Shown here: piece by piece, positions 7,949-17,398 of the stretch
Layout of the letters: every line of letters starts with the position of its first letter
How positions within the stretch are numbered: the stretch's first letter is position 1
From: Coemansia sp. RSA 922
Taxonomy: Eukaryota; Kickxellomycota; Kickxellomycetes; Kickxellales; Kickxellaceae
Direction: 5' to 3'
DNA length: 39,298 nucleotides
Assembly (NCBI GenBank): GCA_027577415.1
Contig: JANBQS010000081.1
Span: forward strand, 1 to 39,298
Notes under the pieces: generated by a model
What the model was told of the DNA's origin: nothing
Databases searched by the model: none
The model's input: the letters and a program-made list of their open reading frames with translations, nothing else
Position numbers and translations under genes: made by a program

Positions 7949-10141
7949 CTAACCTGAACTGCCAGTTATATCACCACCACCACCACCACGACGTCGACTA
8001 GGTGAAGACAAATTGACAACGCTAGACGACCTACTAATAGGTGACATCTCAGCAGCCACCGCAGAACTAAGCGACCTATGAAAATGCAAAGGACTCGAAT
8101 GTTGATCTGGAGCATATTCACCAGCTGGCGACGAAGGAAGCGAAGTTGTAGTAGCATCATTACTGGCAGACAACAATGGTCTAGAAAACAGATCCATGAA
8201 AAACATTGACGGTGTTCGACGCAACTCCGACCTGAGTGTCTTTTCATACTCACGAGCCCTATCATACGCAGAGTATTCGGCCAGACCCAGTTGCGAGGGA
8301 CTAAGCTGCGGGTAGCGACCGACTACTAACGGTTCCATGGGGATAGGCGATGGCGCCCCAGATCCAATCGGCCTACGGAGACGGCGATAGAGCGTGGCTG
8401 AGATAAGCCAATACAGCAAGCCCACCAAAAGAATACACGCTCCCAGCATAACCAACGCCAACACCACTCTGACAGTAGTGGGCTGAAGCGACCACAGCAC
8501 TAGCAAGCGGCGGATACCCACAAACTGTAGTGGCGACCACAGCGAGTCGTCTTTCAATTCAACATCACCTTCGTCCACGCCTGGGTTATCAGGCAGCCTG
8601 ATTCCAGGACTGGATTTGGCCTTGAGCGTGTGCGAGTTGGGCGGAATGGTACGCGACACTTTCAGCAACAAGGCGCCCAATGTCCACGACACCTCGACGT
8701 CGCCTACTTGGTTAACCGATTGGAAGGGCGCGGGATGAGCCACCTTTCCAGCGACTCCGGGCGTAGCCATTCCACGCGGCACGCCAAAGCCGTTGTGCAA
8801 GACGTTGACAAGCCACGCGGCCTTGAAGCACTGCATCTGCAGCCGCGCAATCACCGCCGAATCGCTGCTGCCGTCGTTTGAAGGCCGATGTTGCTGGATG
8901 GCCTCGGCCCACGGCAATTGGCAGAACTGCGAAGCCTGCGCCTCAAACTTTTCGACATCCCACATGCCGCCCAGGCCCAAGTAATCGTGCGACGCGTACC
9001 AGTACTCACTAACGCCAACAAAGCGCTGCGTGCCAAAGTCGATCTCGGGCGCATGCACGCCAGCAAATAGGCAGGGCTCGATGGGACACGCGGTGTTGTT
9101 GAGCAGAGGCTCAGTCGCAGCAACGCAGTCAGCAAAGTGGCCAGTCCCTCGCAGTGCGGCTCGGCTGTCGGTCGTAGGCAGCGTCAGCCCAACAGCCAAG
9201 CAAGGATCGTCAACCACTGGCAACTGCGCGCCCTCACCGGCAGTAGCCCGTGCTCGCAGGATGTCAACATACCTGCGCCGAGCCTCGTTCGTGCCATGGC
9301 CAAGAAAAGTCGCCACAAAAACATGGTGACTAAAGTCCGAGCCATCCAGGCTGCGCAGAGTGACCTCGGCCAGGTCGTGCTGGTGGAGCTTTGCCGCAGC
9401 TTTGGCCGGCTCAAAGGCAATCTGCGCTGATGCGCCGCCCATGTCGAGAAATCCAAACGAGCGACTGTCTTTCCCGGCAGTGGCAAAGCCGCCCATAAGA
9501 TAGTTGACTGCCACCCAGCCGTACAGGCCCTCTAGCTCGCCCGAGACAACTTGGAAGCCTTCCTGACAGTCCGGCAGCAGGAATCCGTAGTTGGCTCGAG
9601 CAAACGAGCATGCATCGTCGAGAATTTGAGACTGGCGCGACTGAGGCAGCAGCCGCATGCCAGCGGTAGCAAGTAAATACACCGGAGTATGTCGGATCTG
9701 CCGCCGTGGAATATGCTGCTGCGCAAAGTCCAACAGCGGCCGGATATGCTCTGCGCCCACTCGCTGCGGCCGGTCAGCAAAGCTCGAAATCCCCGGCGAC
9801 GTCTTGTACGTCCACTGCATGCTAGCGCGTTCAATTGCAGGCAAGCCAAGCGGTTGCTTGGCATCGTCGTTGCCAGCTCTGTTCTCTCGTTGCTGGAGCG
9901 TCGGGTCATCCCATGCATATATCATTACTCGTGACCCAGAGCTGCCAGCATCTATTACTATGCCGTACTTGCGCCGGTCAACAGCCGGGTCGTTCTCAGC
10001 TGGGTCTGCAAGCGAGGGCGAGCTTTCGGCGTACAGTGCCCAGCTGAGCGCGCCAAGTAAACAAAGTGCAAGCACTGTGGCAACAACCAGCATGCGATAT
10101 CGCCGCAGTACGGGGCCGGACCAGCAGCGAAGTAGGCTCAT
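7949..10141 (-). CDS. YND1: GDA1/CD39-family apyrase with N- and C-terminal membrane segments
   Basis: The 730-residue protein carries the apyrase conserved regions in order: ACR1 I-V-I-D-A-G-S-S-G-S-R (about 61-71), ACR2 L-L-A-T-A-G-M-R-L-L (156-165), ACR3 G-E-L-E-G-L-Y-G-W-V (201-210, with E204 as likely catalytic base), ACR4 F-L-D-M-G-G-A-S-A-Q (231-240) and a late W-T-L-G-A (ACR5). A hydrophobic helix lies at about 18-38 and a second near 558-584, followed by a Ser/Pro-rich tail of about 145 residues that ends in a glycine run. The family hydrolyses nucleoside di- and triphosphates. In yeast, Ynd1 and Gda1 act in the Golgi lumen, removing GDP/UDP produced by glycosyltransferases. The catalytic domain is predicted lumenal with a cytosolic C-terminal tail. 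The symbol follows the nearest yeast type (C-terminal anchor) and is tentative. Start ATG at 10141; a TAA-triplet repeat lies just upstream. Confidence 0.92.
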   Translation of the reverse strand: MSLLRCWSGPVLRRYRMLVVATVLALCLLGALSWALYAESSPSLADPAENDPAVDRRKYGIVIDAGSSGSRVMIYAWDDPTLQQRENRAGNDDAKQPLGLPAIERASMQWTYKTSPGISSFADRPQRVGAEHIRPLLDFAQQHIPRRQIRHTPVYLLATAGMRLLPQSRQSQILDDACSFARANYGFLLPDCQEGFQVVSGELEGLYGWVAVNYLMGGFATAGKDSRSFGFLDMGGASAQIAFEPAKAAAKLHQHDLAEVTLRSLDGSDFSHHVFVATFLGHGTNEARRRYVDILRARATAGEGAQLPVVDDPCLAVGLTLPTTDSRAALRGTGHFADCVAATEPLLNNTACPIEPCLFAGVHAPEIDFGTQRFVGVSEYWYASHDYLGLGGMWDVEKFEAQASQFCQLPWAEAIQQHRPSNDGSSDSAVIARLQMQCFKAAWLVNVLHNGFGVPRGMATPGVAGKVAHPAPFQSVNQVGDVEVSWTLGALLLKVSRTIPPNSHTLKAKSSPGIRLPDNPGVDEGDVELKDDSLWSPLQFVGIRRLLVLWSLQPTTVRVVLALVMLGACILLVGLLYWLISATLYRRLRRPIGSGAPSPIPMEPLVVGRYPQLSPSQLGLAEYSAYDRAREYEKTLRSELRRTPSMFFMDLFSRPLLSASNDATTTSLPSSPAGEYAPDQHSSPLHFHRSLSSAVAAEMSPISRSSSVVNLSSPSRRRGGGGGDITGSSG

Positions 10142-10168
10142 TTAAGAAAGGAATTAGAGTATATACAA

Positions 10169-10188
10169 AATAATAATAATAATAATAA
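10169..10188. repeat. (TAA)n microsatellite upstream of apyrase
   Basis: About six TAA triplets lie 28-47 bp upstream of the apyrase ATG. Similar ATT/TAA tracts precede the MFS and lipin genes. Confidence 0.7.
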
Positions 10189-10297
10189 AGGCTGGAATTG
10201 GCAAATGGTGAAAAAAGAAAAACAAAATAGAGCAAGGCCCAAACTTCAAGGTGTGCTTAATTCCTGATCGACTGATTGCATTTTTATTTTTTGATAC

Positions 10298-11686
10298 TCA
10301 GACGATATATGTGAACTGTCGCGAGATCTTGAACTTGAATACTATCAGAATGACAAACGCCACCATCAGCAGCATCCCCGTATACACTATTGGCCACGTA
10401 TAGTCAGTGCCATGCCCCACCGTGTCGAGCATCAGGCTAGTAGTTTGCGCGACAATTAGCGATGAGATAGAGTATGTCATGTAGATCAGACCCGATATGT
10501 ATGTGATCCGCGATACGCCAAACAACTGCGACAGGGCGTTCAGAAGCATGCCAACAATAGCCGCCCCAGCTACGCCAAACAGTGCCGCAGACGCAATGAC
10601 TGCTGGAACTGAGGTGAATGGCAGCCAGATGCCGAGTTGGCTAAACGCCGCCAAAAACACCCAAATAATCAAAATATTGACTGGTCCAAATCGGTCAGCA
10701 AGCATGCCAGCCAGAAACCGGCCAAATATCCCCGACACATTGATGAGAGTCACCAGAGATGACCCCAATTTGCTGTGCTCCTTCAGCACGTCGGCCACAT
10801 ATGTCGGCATCAGCAAGTATGGAATGGTGTTGGGTCCCATGGCAAAGAATCCGGCTGCCGCAATAAACATGAACCGCCACTCGGTCACCACTGAAAAGTC
10901 TATGAGCTTTTCTGGTCGCTGCTTGCCCGCACGCCGTGCAATGATTAGTGGTGACAAACCAACGCCCAAAACTATCATAATACATCCGAGTATACGGTTG
11001 GACCACTGCCGGCCCACGGTCTCAATACACGTGCGCGTTAGCAGCGAGATCCACATACCTCCCAATCCGGATCCCAGGTACACCACTGCCAGTGCTAGTC
11101 CGCGCCGTTTCTTAATCCACTGCAATGGCACCGTGACGCCCAAAATATAGGGAAACGATGCTGCCGATCCATACATAATGCCCTGTGTCAGCACCAGCTG
11201 CCAGATCTGAGTGCTGAATGACGCCAAGATAAACGCCGTGCCCATTAAACACGATGCCACTGCACATAGTATTCGCGTATCGTACATTTGGCTGAGAATT
11301 CCCACAGCCACTCCGCACAAGTTTAGCGTCGTGTTTTGTGCTGAGCCGATCCACGATATTGTTGCTGTCTTTTCCGCGGCAAACTCGCTAATTACATAGT
11401 ACTCTTGGTATACGCCGTGCGCACGCGATGCTCCTAGTGTAATCATTGCCTGTATGCATCCAGCTAGAACAACCATCCACGCAAACCAGCTGTCCTGAGC
11501 ATAAGGTCCCGCGTATCCATCATCGTCATTATCAGTATATTTGCCGTTATTCTCTTTTATAGGGCACTTGTTACAGAGCTTGCCGAGTTTTTCAGAGCAA
11601 GCATCGCAACCAAGTGTCAGCGACTCTAGCGATCTAGTTGATGGTGCGCGTTCTACGCTAGCACTCGGCCTACGATAAATGTTCAT
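10298..11686 (-). CDS. MFS transporter, monocarboxylate-porter (SLC16/MCH) type
   Basis: The 462-residue protein has a hydrophilic N-terminus of about 65 residues followed by about twelve hydrophobic segments with the usual central loop (R-R-A-G-K-Q-R-P-E-K). The segment G-V-Y-Q-E-Y-Y followed by I-S-W-I-G-S-A-Q in helices 1-2 is typical of fungal monocarboxylate-transporter-like carriers (Mch/Esbp6, relatives of human MCTs). G-R-F-L-A-G-M-L-A-D-R-F-G in the second half is the repeated MFS signature. The substrate cannot be predicted; several yeast MCH proteins do not carry monocarboxylates. The N-terminus contains C-D-A-C and C-N-K-C pairs (residues 27-40), an unusual metal-ribbon-like arrangement. 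It lies 156 bp upstream of the apyrase start on the same strand, and each gene probably has its own promoter. Confidence 0.88.
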   Translation of the reverse strand: MNIYRRPSASVERAPSTRSLESLTLGCDACSEKLGKLCNKCPIKENNGKYTDNDDDGYAGPYAQDSWFAWMVVLAGCIQAMITLGASRAHGVYQEYYVISEFAAEKTATISWIGSAQNTTLNLCGVAVGILSQMYDTRILCAVASCLMGTAFILASFSTQIWQLVLTQGIMYGSAASFPYILGVTVPLQWIKKRRGLALAVVYLGSGLGGMWISLLTRTCIETVGRQWSNRILGCIMIVLGVGLSPLIIARRAGKQRPEKLIDFSVVTEWRFMFIAAAGFFAMGPNTIPYLLMPTYVADVLKEHSKLGSSLVTLINVSGIFGRFLAGMLADRFGPVNILIIWVFLAAFSQLGIWLPFTSVPAVIASAALFGVAGAAIVGMLLNALSQLFGVSRITYISGLIYMTYSISSLIVAQTTSLMLDTVGHGTDYTWPIVYTGMLLMVAFVILIVFKFKISRQFTYIV

Positions 11687-11714
11687 AATGTCAAAAAATT
11701 AAATAGAAATAGAA

Positions 11715-11729
11715 ATTATTATTATTATT
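11715..11729. repeat. (ATT)n microsatellite upstream of MFS gene
   Basis: About five ATT triplets lie 29-43 bp upstream of the MFS ATG at 11686, followed by a T-run. Confidence 0.65.
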
Positions 11730-12500
11730 TTTTGGTCGTTGTGCAAAGCAAACACCAGGTTCATAATTGGGTCGAAAAGAAAGGACGTGATGCTGTTTTT
11801 GCAATATGTAGCTCAAGTAAATGAACTAGCGCTGTCCTTTATACAAGAAATGTAACTAGGTATTCTCTGATGCCAAGCCGCTTTTTGTTTCAATACGACG
11901 TAATATTTTCTTTTGTCTAATATAGTCCTCAATGCCTGTGTTCTTTATAATATCTCCTGTTTGAATAGTAGCCTGGTCAGTCGCTGCGGAGAAGGGATAA
12001 GAAAACAAACTCTTAAATGGCGAGTGTTTGCTTTTGACGTATACTCAAAAAAAGAGAACATTCGTTGTGTCCAATTGATGGCTCATACAACGTGGCATTG
12101 GTTACTGGAAGACAATAGCTAGCCACAATTAGTAAAAAAAATAGTTTGTTATCTTGTTGGTTGATCGTAAGAGTAAAACAATAAAGACACTTAATGGCGG
12201 CGTGTATAAGCCACGTGTGTGCGAGGTGCCACATTACAATCCTTACATTCACTTGCCACATTTAAAGCCACAGGGCGTTTGTCACTCGCCACTCGTCACT
12301 CGCCACAGATTCACTAGCCACAACTGGTAATAAAAAACTTGTGTATTTCTGACAGTAAATTTTATTTGCGATTAGACACCAGTTGCTGCTTTTTGTTTCT
12401 CCAATTGTTTCTCTGCACGATTACACGTGCTTGCTTTAAAGGGGGTAGTTTTGATGCTGCTCCTCTCGCCATTGTCTCTCTGAGCATGCTCATGCTTTTA
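11730..12500. other. AT-rich intergenic DNA, island 2, with a CACTCGCCAC micro-repeat
   Basis: No gene is supported. Around 12280-12320 the decamer-like motif CACTCGCCAC or a close variant recurs several times in about 50 bp (CACTCGCCACTCGTCACTCGCCAC, then CACTAGCCAC). This might be a small promoter repeat, but it is too short to interpret. Confidence 0.4.
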
Positions 12501-12760
12501 TTTTTTGTAGGTTGAAAGTACATGCAGTCTCACTGCCCCCACCCCCTTGCCCAGAAAACAAAGTGACAATGATGTATATTTCTGTCTCCCCCAATATTTT
12601 TTTGTGCAGTTGAAAGTGTTCGCTGCTCTTCTCACCTTGCCCCCCTTCCAACCAAACCTGTGCTCCTTTCCAGCTGTTGCTTTGTAGGCTGAAAGAGCAT
12701 ATTTTAAAGAACCCAGTCGTGCTGCTTCCCTTGCCCAACAAATATTTTTGGGAAAGGTGT
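12501..12760. repeat. Three imperfect upstream repeats of small gene 13097
   Basis: The motif TTTGT-x2-G-x-TGAAAG starts near 12505, 12601 and 12681 (TTTGTAGGTTGAAAG, TTTGTGCAGTTGAAAG, TTTGTAGGCTGAAAG). Each is followed by a C-rich stretch containing CTTGCCC or CCTTGCC. Spacing is 80-100 bp. The repeats lie about 200-470 bp upstream of the TATA box at 12970. Confidence 0.6.
12643..12654. promoter_or_regulatory. CCCTTCCAACCA element, copy 3
   Basis: Exact 12-bp match to the element in both copies of the 2-kb duplication, here 316 bp upstream of a different small gene's TATA box. A given 12-mer would occur by chance well under once in a window of this size. Confidence 0.4.
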
Positions 12761-12969
12761 GTATCGTTGAGCAAAAGAAAAAAGGGACAAAAAAGGAGAG
12801 AGAAAATAATATATTGCCTGCGGCTTTATAGAAAAGACAGACAGCTGCTGCCAGGTGCTTTGTACTGCTCTCTTTTTAAGTATGAGAAAAAAATGTCGCA
12901 CCAAAGCTTTGATATTTGCCCTACACCAATATCGCGAGGCATTGCCATCTCTTTAGTAGCTGCGATTGC

Positions 12970-12977
12970 TATAAAAT
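12970..12977 (+). promoter_or_regulatory. TATA box of small gene 13097
   Basis: TATAAAATA begins 127 bp upstream of the ATG at 13097 and is followed by GAGGAAGGGAGGAG. Confidence 0.6.
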
Positions 12978-13096
12978 AGAGGAAGGGAGGAGCGTCCACA
13001 ATTTTTTCTCTCGCATTTTTCACTATCTCAATCACCTCCATATTCAGAGCCATATCAGCACTCCAGCCTTTTTTGAAAGCCTTGCACAAACAACGA

Positions 13097-13513
13097 ATGA
13101 GTTACCCACTAGATTTTTTAGGATTGCCGGAAGTACGCAATGCTGCTGACGTTAATGAGTTTATAGCCAATAATGGCGGCAAAAAAGTCGTTGTTGTTAC
13201 ATCATCCCCCGATTTGGACGTACGTATGAGGACGAACAGTACGTATCATTCAAAGATAATTTTCCAGGCTGCTGACACTGAAATGACCGGTACTAGTGCT
13301 ATTAATGAACCACTTCAGTCTTCTGAAGATAATAGCGAGTTTATAGTTTGTAGTTATGAGTTTAGACCTGATACCTGGCTTGCCATGGAAGATATTTTCC
13401 TGACACAGGAAACCTTGTCTCTTGTAATCTTCCAATGCCTCGGTCCTCAAAGTATTAAGGTTGCTGCAATTGGGCCATTTTCCACTCGTTTGAGCAACAA
13501 TATGTTTTTTTGA
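13097..13513 (+). CDS. Small orphan protein (138 aa)
   Basis: An intronless frame from ATG 13097 to TGA 13513 encodes 138 residues. I recognise no domain. Near the start it reads L-D-F-L-G-L-P-E-V, with a V-V-V-V strand at 32-35, and it has no signal peptide or membrane helix. There is only weak resemblance to the family A proteins (for example S-E-F-I-V-C-S-Y-E-F followed by D-T-W), not enough to claim homology. The gene resembles the other small island genes in size, AT-rich coding, a TATA box about 130 bp upstream and repeated DNA upstream. The frame extends 8 codons further upstream to a TTG, but the ATG fits the promoter layout better. Confidence 0.55.
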   Translation: MSYPLDFLGLPEVRNAADVNEFIANNGGKKVVVVTSSPDLDVRMRTNSTYHSKIIFQAADTEMTGTSAINEPLQSSEDNSEFIVCSYEFRPDTWLAMEDIFLTQETLSLVIFQCLGPQSIKVAAIGPFSTRLSNNMFF

Positions 13514-13901
13514 TCTCAAGATTGGCAAGGATAACTTGTTACTTGTATGAGCTGCCCACCATGGACATTATTATTTATTCTAATTTCTTTGTAGATGACC
13601 TACTAGCTCTATTTTCACATCTTAGCTTTACATATTATTATTATTATTATAAATATTGCTATTCACAACTTGTGTGCTATTTATGGACTGTTGCTCATAT
13701 ACTATTTTCCTTGCCGCTGCACAGATCTGCCATCACGTGCATATCGAACAAGGATCGACATCTCTTGGTCACGCTGATTTCTCCAAGATTTAATCAGCAA
13801 GTCAATCACTCTGCTTGTTTACACGAGCGACAACAGGTATCGTTTTTTTCTTCTTCGTCTTGAACTATTATTTTGTATTTTTATTAATTCCATTTTGTGA
13901 A
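13514..13901. other. Intergenic region with ATT microsatellite
   Basis: This 388-bp gap contains (TAT)n at about 13632-13650 and, just before the next ATG, a TTTTTTCTTCTTCGTCTT pyrimidine tract typical of a fungal promoter or 5' leader. No gene is supported. Confidence 0.5.
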
Positions 13902-15647
13902 ATGTCTCTTTCTGGCGCTGGCGGTGTACATCGCCCAGACAACGAAGTTCGGAGACCGAGGGTCCCTTCCCCACCCATGTTTCAGTTTACTGTTCAGGGT
14001 GGAGTGAACCATGATGGCTCCGCACGGCCTGATATTGAGGTAGCTGTGGTTTCCCTGGCGCGGTACACCTTTGCCGACCCTGTCACTGCGATGAACGGGC
14101 CGGCACTGCTTGAGCCGCCAGCCGAACGTAGCAGAATACTTCCACCGACACTGGGTTTGGGAGAAGAAGAAGCAGCACGGGGTGTTACTGGCTACGACGA
14201 TGACGGGCTGATTGCCGACTTTACTGAGGACCGCTGTAACCGCCAGCTAGCACACATTGCGCGGCGGCTACTGCTTCCTGACTCGTATGTCGAGGCGTGT
14301 TATGACTTGCACCAGTTCTTGGCTACGCGAGCAGTGCTGGAGACAGAGTCCGTGCAGCGCAACGTGTTCAAGTGCCTAAAGATATGTGCACGACTGTCAA
14401 AGCTCCCCGGGTACAGTATCCAGCTTATGTGGCAGGTCGTCCAGCAAGCACACCAGCTCATCGACATGTTCACTGCGGAGCGCGCTCGCACTATCAGTTT
14501 GTGGCTCACTAAGCTGACCAACCGCATCCGCCTTATGGCTGTCACGCCAGCCTCTGATGGGTCTGCGCCTCCACGCCTTCCAATAGTTCCGCCGCCAGAG
14601 TTGCTCCATGCTCAGACGCGCGAGAAATTACTGCCATTGCCGTCGATGAGTGTGGCTGCGCTCAACGATGGCGCCTTTAACCGCGCGGTAGGAGTCTCGG
14701 GCGCCGCGCACTATCTGGCCAACCCGCTCACCTCAACGACTCGGCTACTGACAGCCGGCGCAATCTCATCACCACAGCCTCTACCAGTACCGTCACCATT
14801 ACAGACGATTTCTGATGTGAGCGATTCGCATTACACTAGCACCGAGTCCGACAGTGGCGATGTTGAATCCGACAGTGGCGATGTTGAAGTTAGATCGGCT
14901 CCGTTGCTTGCGGAGGATTCCAATTTAATATCTACGCGCGAGGCCGAACTAGCGATTATTGAGCTTCAGCTGCGCGAGTTGGAAAATATACCCGCTCACC
15001 GAATGGGCCCTATGGTACGCGCCGCACTGAACTTGTTGGTTGAGATGCGGTTTCGCTTGCAGCTAGGACTGCCTCGACAGGCGCTAGCCGCAGAAAACTC
15101 GGGAATGAGCAGCGGCAGCGAACAGCCTACGACCCCCAGCAACACACTAGGATTCTTGGCGGATGGCGCTGGAGGTCTGATTGGAAGTAGCAGTGGGCGG
15201 GGTGAGAATGACGAGATCCGCATTATTGACTATGTTTTGGATCAGATATCGACATCGCGTCGACAACAAGCACTAATTCGCGCTGCGGAGGGAGGAAGTA
15301 GCGGCAGTAGCTTTGGAATTCCCCTATTTATGATGCCCCAGTCTCATTCTGGATCCTACTACTCTACTGATACGAGCGAGTATGGTGATGAGGGCGGTCG
15401 GCACCAATTGGCTCGGCTGCCAGCACCAGACTTGCGCCCAAGCGGCATTCGGCGCAGGCGTAGACACAGATCCGAGTTGGACTCGGAATCCATATCAGTC
15501 AGTGACGACGAGAGTGCTAGTGAGGATGAGACTGAAATGACAGAAGAGAGCGAGAGTGTAACTGACAATAACACCAGTGCTGGTGACGACTCTGACCAAG
15601 AGCGCCGCCGACGAAATCATTTGCGCCGCCGGCTGTTCCAAATATAA
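13902..15647 (+). CDS. Unknown acidic, low-complexity protein (581 aa)
   Basis: The frame is open from ATG 13902 to TAA 15647. I do not recognise the family. A Pro-rich N-terminus (to about 105) is followed by a helical region at about 107-212 that starts C-N-R-Q-L-A-H-I-A-R-R-L-L and continues with K-C-L-K-I-C-A-R-L-S-K-L. A second short helical block lies at about 343-392 (E-A-E-L-A-I-I-E-L-Q-L-R-E-L). A short tandem E-S-D-S-G-D-V repeat sits at about 318-333. The C-terminal 70 residues are very acidic and Ser/Thr-rich and end in a basic cluster, R-R-R-R-N-H-L-R-R-R. That mix suggests a nuclear or chromatin-associated protein, but this is only a composition-based guess. The frame continues upstream to a TTG at 13815, through a pyrimidine-rich leader encoding a Phe run; the ATG is preferred. 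Confidence 0.72.
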   Translation: MSLSGAGGVHRPDNEVRRPRVPSPPMFQFTVQGGVNHDGSARPDIEVAVVSLARYTFADPVTAMNGPALLEPPAERSRILPPTLGLGEEEAARGVTGYDDDGLIADFTEDRCNRQLAHIARRLLLPDSYVEACYDLHQFLATRAVLETESVQRNVFKCLKICARLSKLPGYSIQLMWQVVQQAHQLIDMFTAERARTISLWLTKLTNRIRLMAVTPASDGSAPPRLPIVPPPELLHAQTREKLLPLPSMSVAALNDGAFNRAVGVSGAAHYLANPLTSTTRLLTAGAISSPQPLPVPSPLQTISDVSDSHYTSTESDSGDVESDSGDVEVRSAPLLAEDSNLISTREAELAIIELQLRELENIPAHRMGPMVRAALNLLVEMRFRLQLGLPRQALAAENSGMSSGSEQPTTPSNTLGFLADGAGGLIGSSSGRGENDEIRIIDYVLDQISTSRRQQALIRAAEGGSSGSSFGIPLFMMPQSHSGSYYSTDTSEYGDEGGRHQLARLPAPDLRPSGIRRRRRHRSELDSESISVSDDESASEDETEMTEESESVTDNNTSAGDDSDQERRRRNHLRRRLFQI

Positions 15648-15736
15648 GAGACCTATTTGTATATTTATTAATTTTTTTAATGTCTCAAAAAAACTTGAGC
15701 GATTTTAGAATATAGTGTGTAACTATTTTTTTTTTT

Positions 15737-16534
15737 TTAGACTGCCATCGCGGCGGCTATGGCAACAAGTGCTAGTCCTAGTTTGGCGACTGTATTGGCT
15801 GTTGCGTTAGATTCTACGACGGGGATTTGCTTGTCGCCACCCGGTAGAAGGCCCTTGCCAGCCTTGCCGTCAGCAGATGGAGCGACACCGGTGGCGTGTA
15901 CGATGCCGTCGTCCTTGGGTTTGGCACGCGGGGCAGATCCAGCGCCGGCGCTAGGCAGAGGAGTGGACGCAGCCTCATGCGAAGCATTAAGGTCATTAAT
16001 ATCCCTAGGGAACGACGTCATGGTCTGCTCCTTCTTTCTGCCCTTATTGTTCTTCTCGTCGAGTCGCTGTCTCTCGCGGTCCTTTGCGATCTTGCCAAAC
16101 TTTGCGGCTTGCGCACAAATAGTGTCCTGGTGGCCCTTGGCTGTCTGCATACCGCCCGAAGCCGTAGGGTCGCTGATGCATGGCGAAAAGCAAGTGGTCA
16201 TGACACCCGCCCATGTACACTGGCAGTCGAGGTCGTCGCTGGCGCAAGTGGTTAGTTGCATCGACGCGTGGTTAGTGCATAGCTTGACTTGTCCGGCCAG
16301 AGCGCAGACTTCGGCTCGCATCGGCTCGTCTTCGTCATCCTGAGGTGCTGGGCGATGCCGAGCTAGGCGAACAACTGGGATGGTTAGTGCGACAACAGGG
16401 AGGGCTGGCATTTTTACATTTTCAGGCCAAAAGAGGGAATCCCTCGCCGTCGCAATTACTGGACCGGCCGCACAAATACCCGACAGGGCAGTAAGCGAGC
16501 CGAGAACGGATACTATCAAGAGTTGACAATGCAT
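15737..16534 (-). CDS. Secreted eight-cysteine GPI-type protein (CFEM-like)
   Basis: From ATG 16534 the protein has 265 residues. A signal peptide covers about 1-23 (hydrophobic core L-L-I-V-S-V-L-G-S-L). A compact cysteine domain has Cys at 77, 86, 97, 104, 106, 115, 119 and 140, including D-C-Q-C. A Ser/Pro/Lys-rich linker leads to a C-terminal hydrophobic stretch (K-L-G-L-A-L-V-A-I-A-A-A) that fits a GPI-attachment signal. Eight cysteines with a D-C-x-C centre recall CFEM and related fungal surface domains, but the spacing is not a textbook CFEM, so the family is left open. The frame extends 13 codons further to a TTG; the ATG that opens the signal peptide is chosen. An unused donor/acceptor pair around residues 20-55 (GTATTT ... 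CACTAACCATCCCAG) leaves open a short intron there. Confidence 0.72.
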   Translation of the reverse strand: MHCQLLIVSVLGSLTALSGICAAGPVIATARDSLFWPENVKMPALPVVALTIPVVRLARHRPAPQDDEDEPMRAEVCALAGQVKLCTNHASMQLTTCASDDLDCQCTWAGVMTTCFSPCISDPTASGGMQTAKGHQDTICAQAAKFGKIAKDRERQRLDEKNNKGRKKEQTMTSFPRDINDLNASHEAASTPLPSAGAGSAPRAKPKDDGIVHATGVAPSADGKAGKGLLPGGDKQIPVVESNATANTVAKLGLALVAIAAAMAV

Positions 16535-17398
16535 AAAAAAAATATATGATACGATATGATGTGGGTTAAACAAATATGTAAAAGATTTCTAGTCGCTAAA
16601 CTATTTTTAAAAAGAGGAATATGTGCAGCACTATATGTAAAAGAGAGATGTTTTGGAAATGTCATAGACAGAGCCAAAAAGAAAAGTCGCTTGTGCCTAG
16701 AACGTGCCGTATTGTTCAATATATCGCAAAGCCAGGAGGCACGCTCACAAGCACCGTGGGGGGGCTGACGTGTTTCAGTGAGCCATGCTGAGTACTTTAC
16801 AAATTCCAGGGACTTGGGTCATTATCTAGCGGCTTTTGAATGGAATTGGTACGAAACCACGCACACGAGGCATAGTCTTTTTCTCTCTCCTCCACATCAG
16901 GCTCTACTCGTGTGAATAGAAAAGGCGGGGCTACTATATAGCAACTTTTTGTTTGGATATGAGACCAAAAGTGAAAAATACTCTGGCCGCATGTACTTTA
17001 AACATTTAGTGTTTCAGAGTACTATACAGGCAGGAAAGGGAAAAATAAAAATAAAAGGCCGCACATAGTCACTCGAAAACAAATTAGGAGGAATCTTTTA
17101 GAATGGCTTGGAGAGCAATATGCAAGAACCTCTGGGCCACTAGTTGGAGCCGACCACAGACATGATAACAGATGCAGTGTATAATTTTGTATACCTGCTA
17201 TGCACGCACCATACATGTGAAAAATAATAGAATCAAATACCTTTGCCAAAAAAAGAAACCTGTATCGCATATTCTGATAAAAAAAATTTAAATATGAATG
17301 TTATTTGGGGAGTATATCTACCGTAAAGGGGAGACACTATGGCCCTGGCTAATAGAAAAAAAGAGAGAAAAAGTGAATGTTGCTAAGAAAATTGAGGC
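16535..17398. other. Intergenic region upstream of GPI-type gene
   Basis: These 864 bp lie between the cysteine-rich protein gene and the end of the mucin-like gene. I see no supported gene or RNA. They presumably hold the promoter of the former and the 3' end of the latter. Confidence 0.5.

Noticed and set aside
13815..13901. Longer start for the acidic protein
   Set aside because: It begins at TTG and translates a pyrimidine-rich leader into a Phe run.
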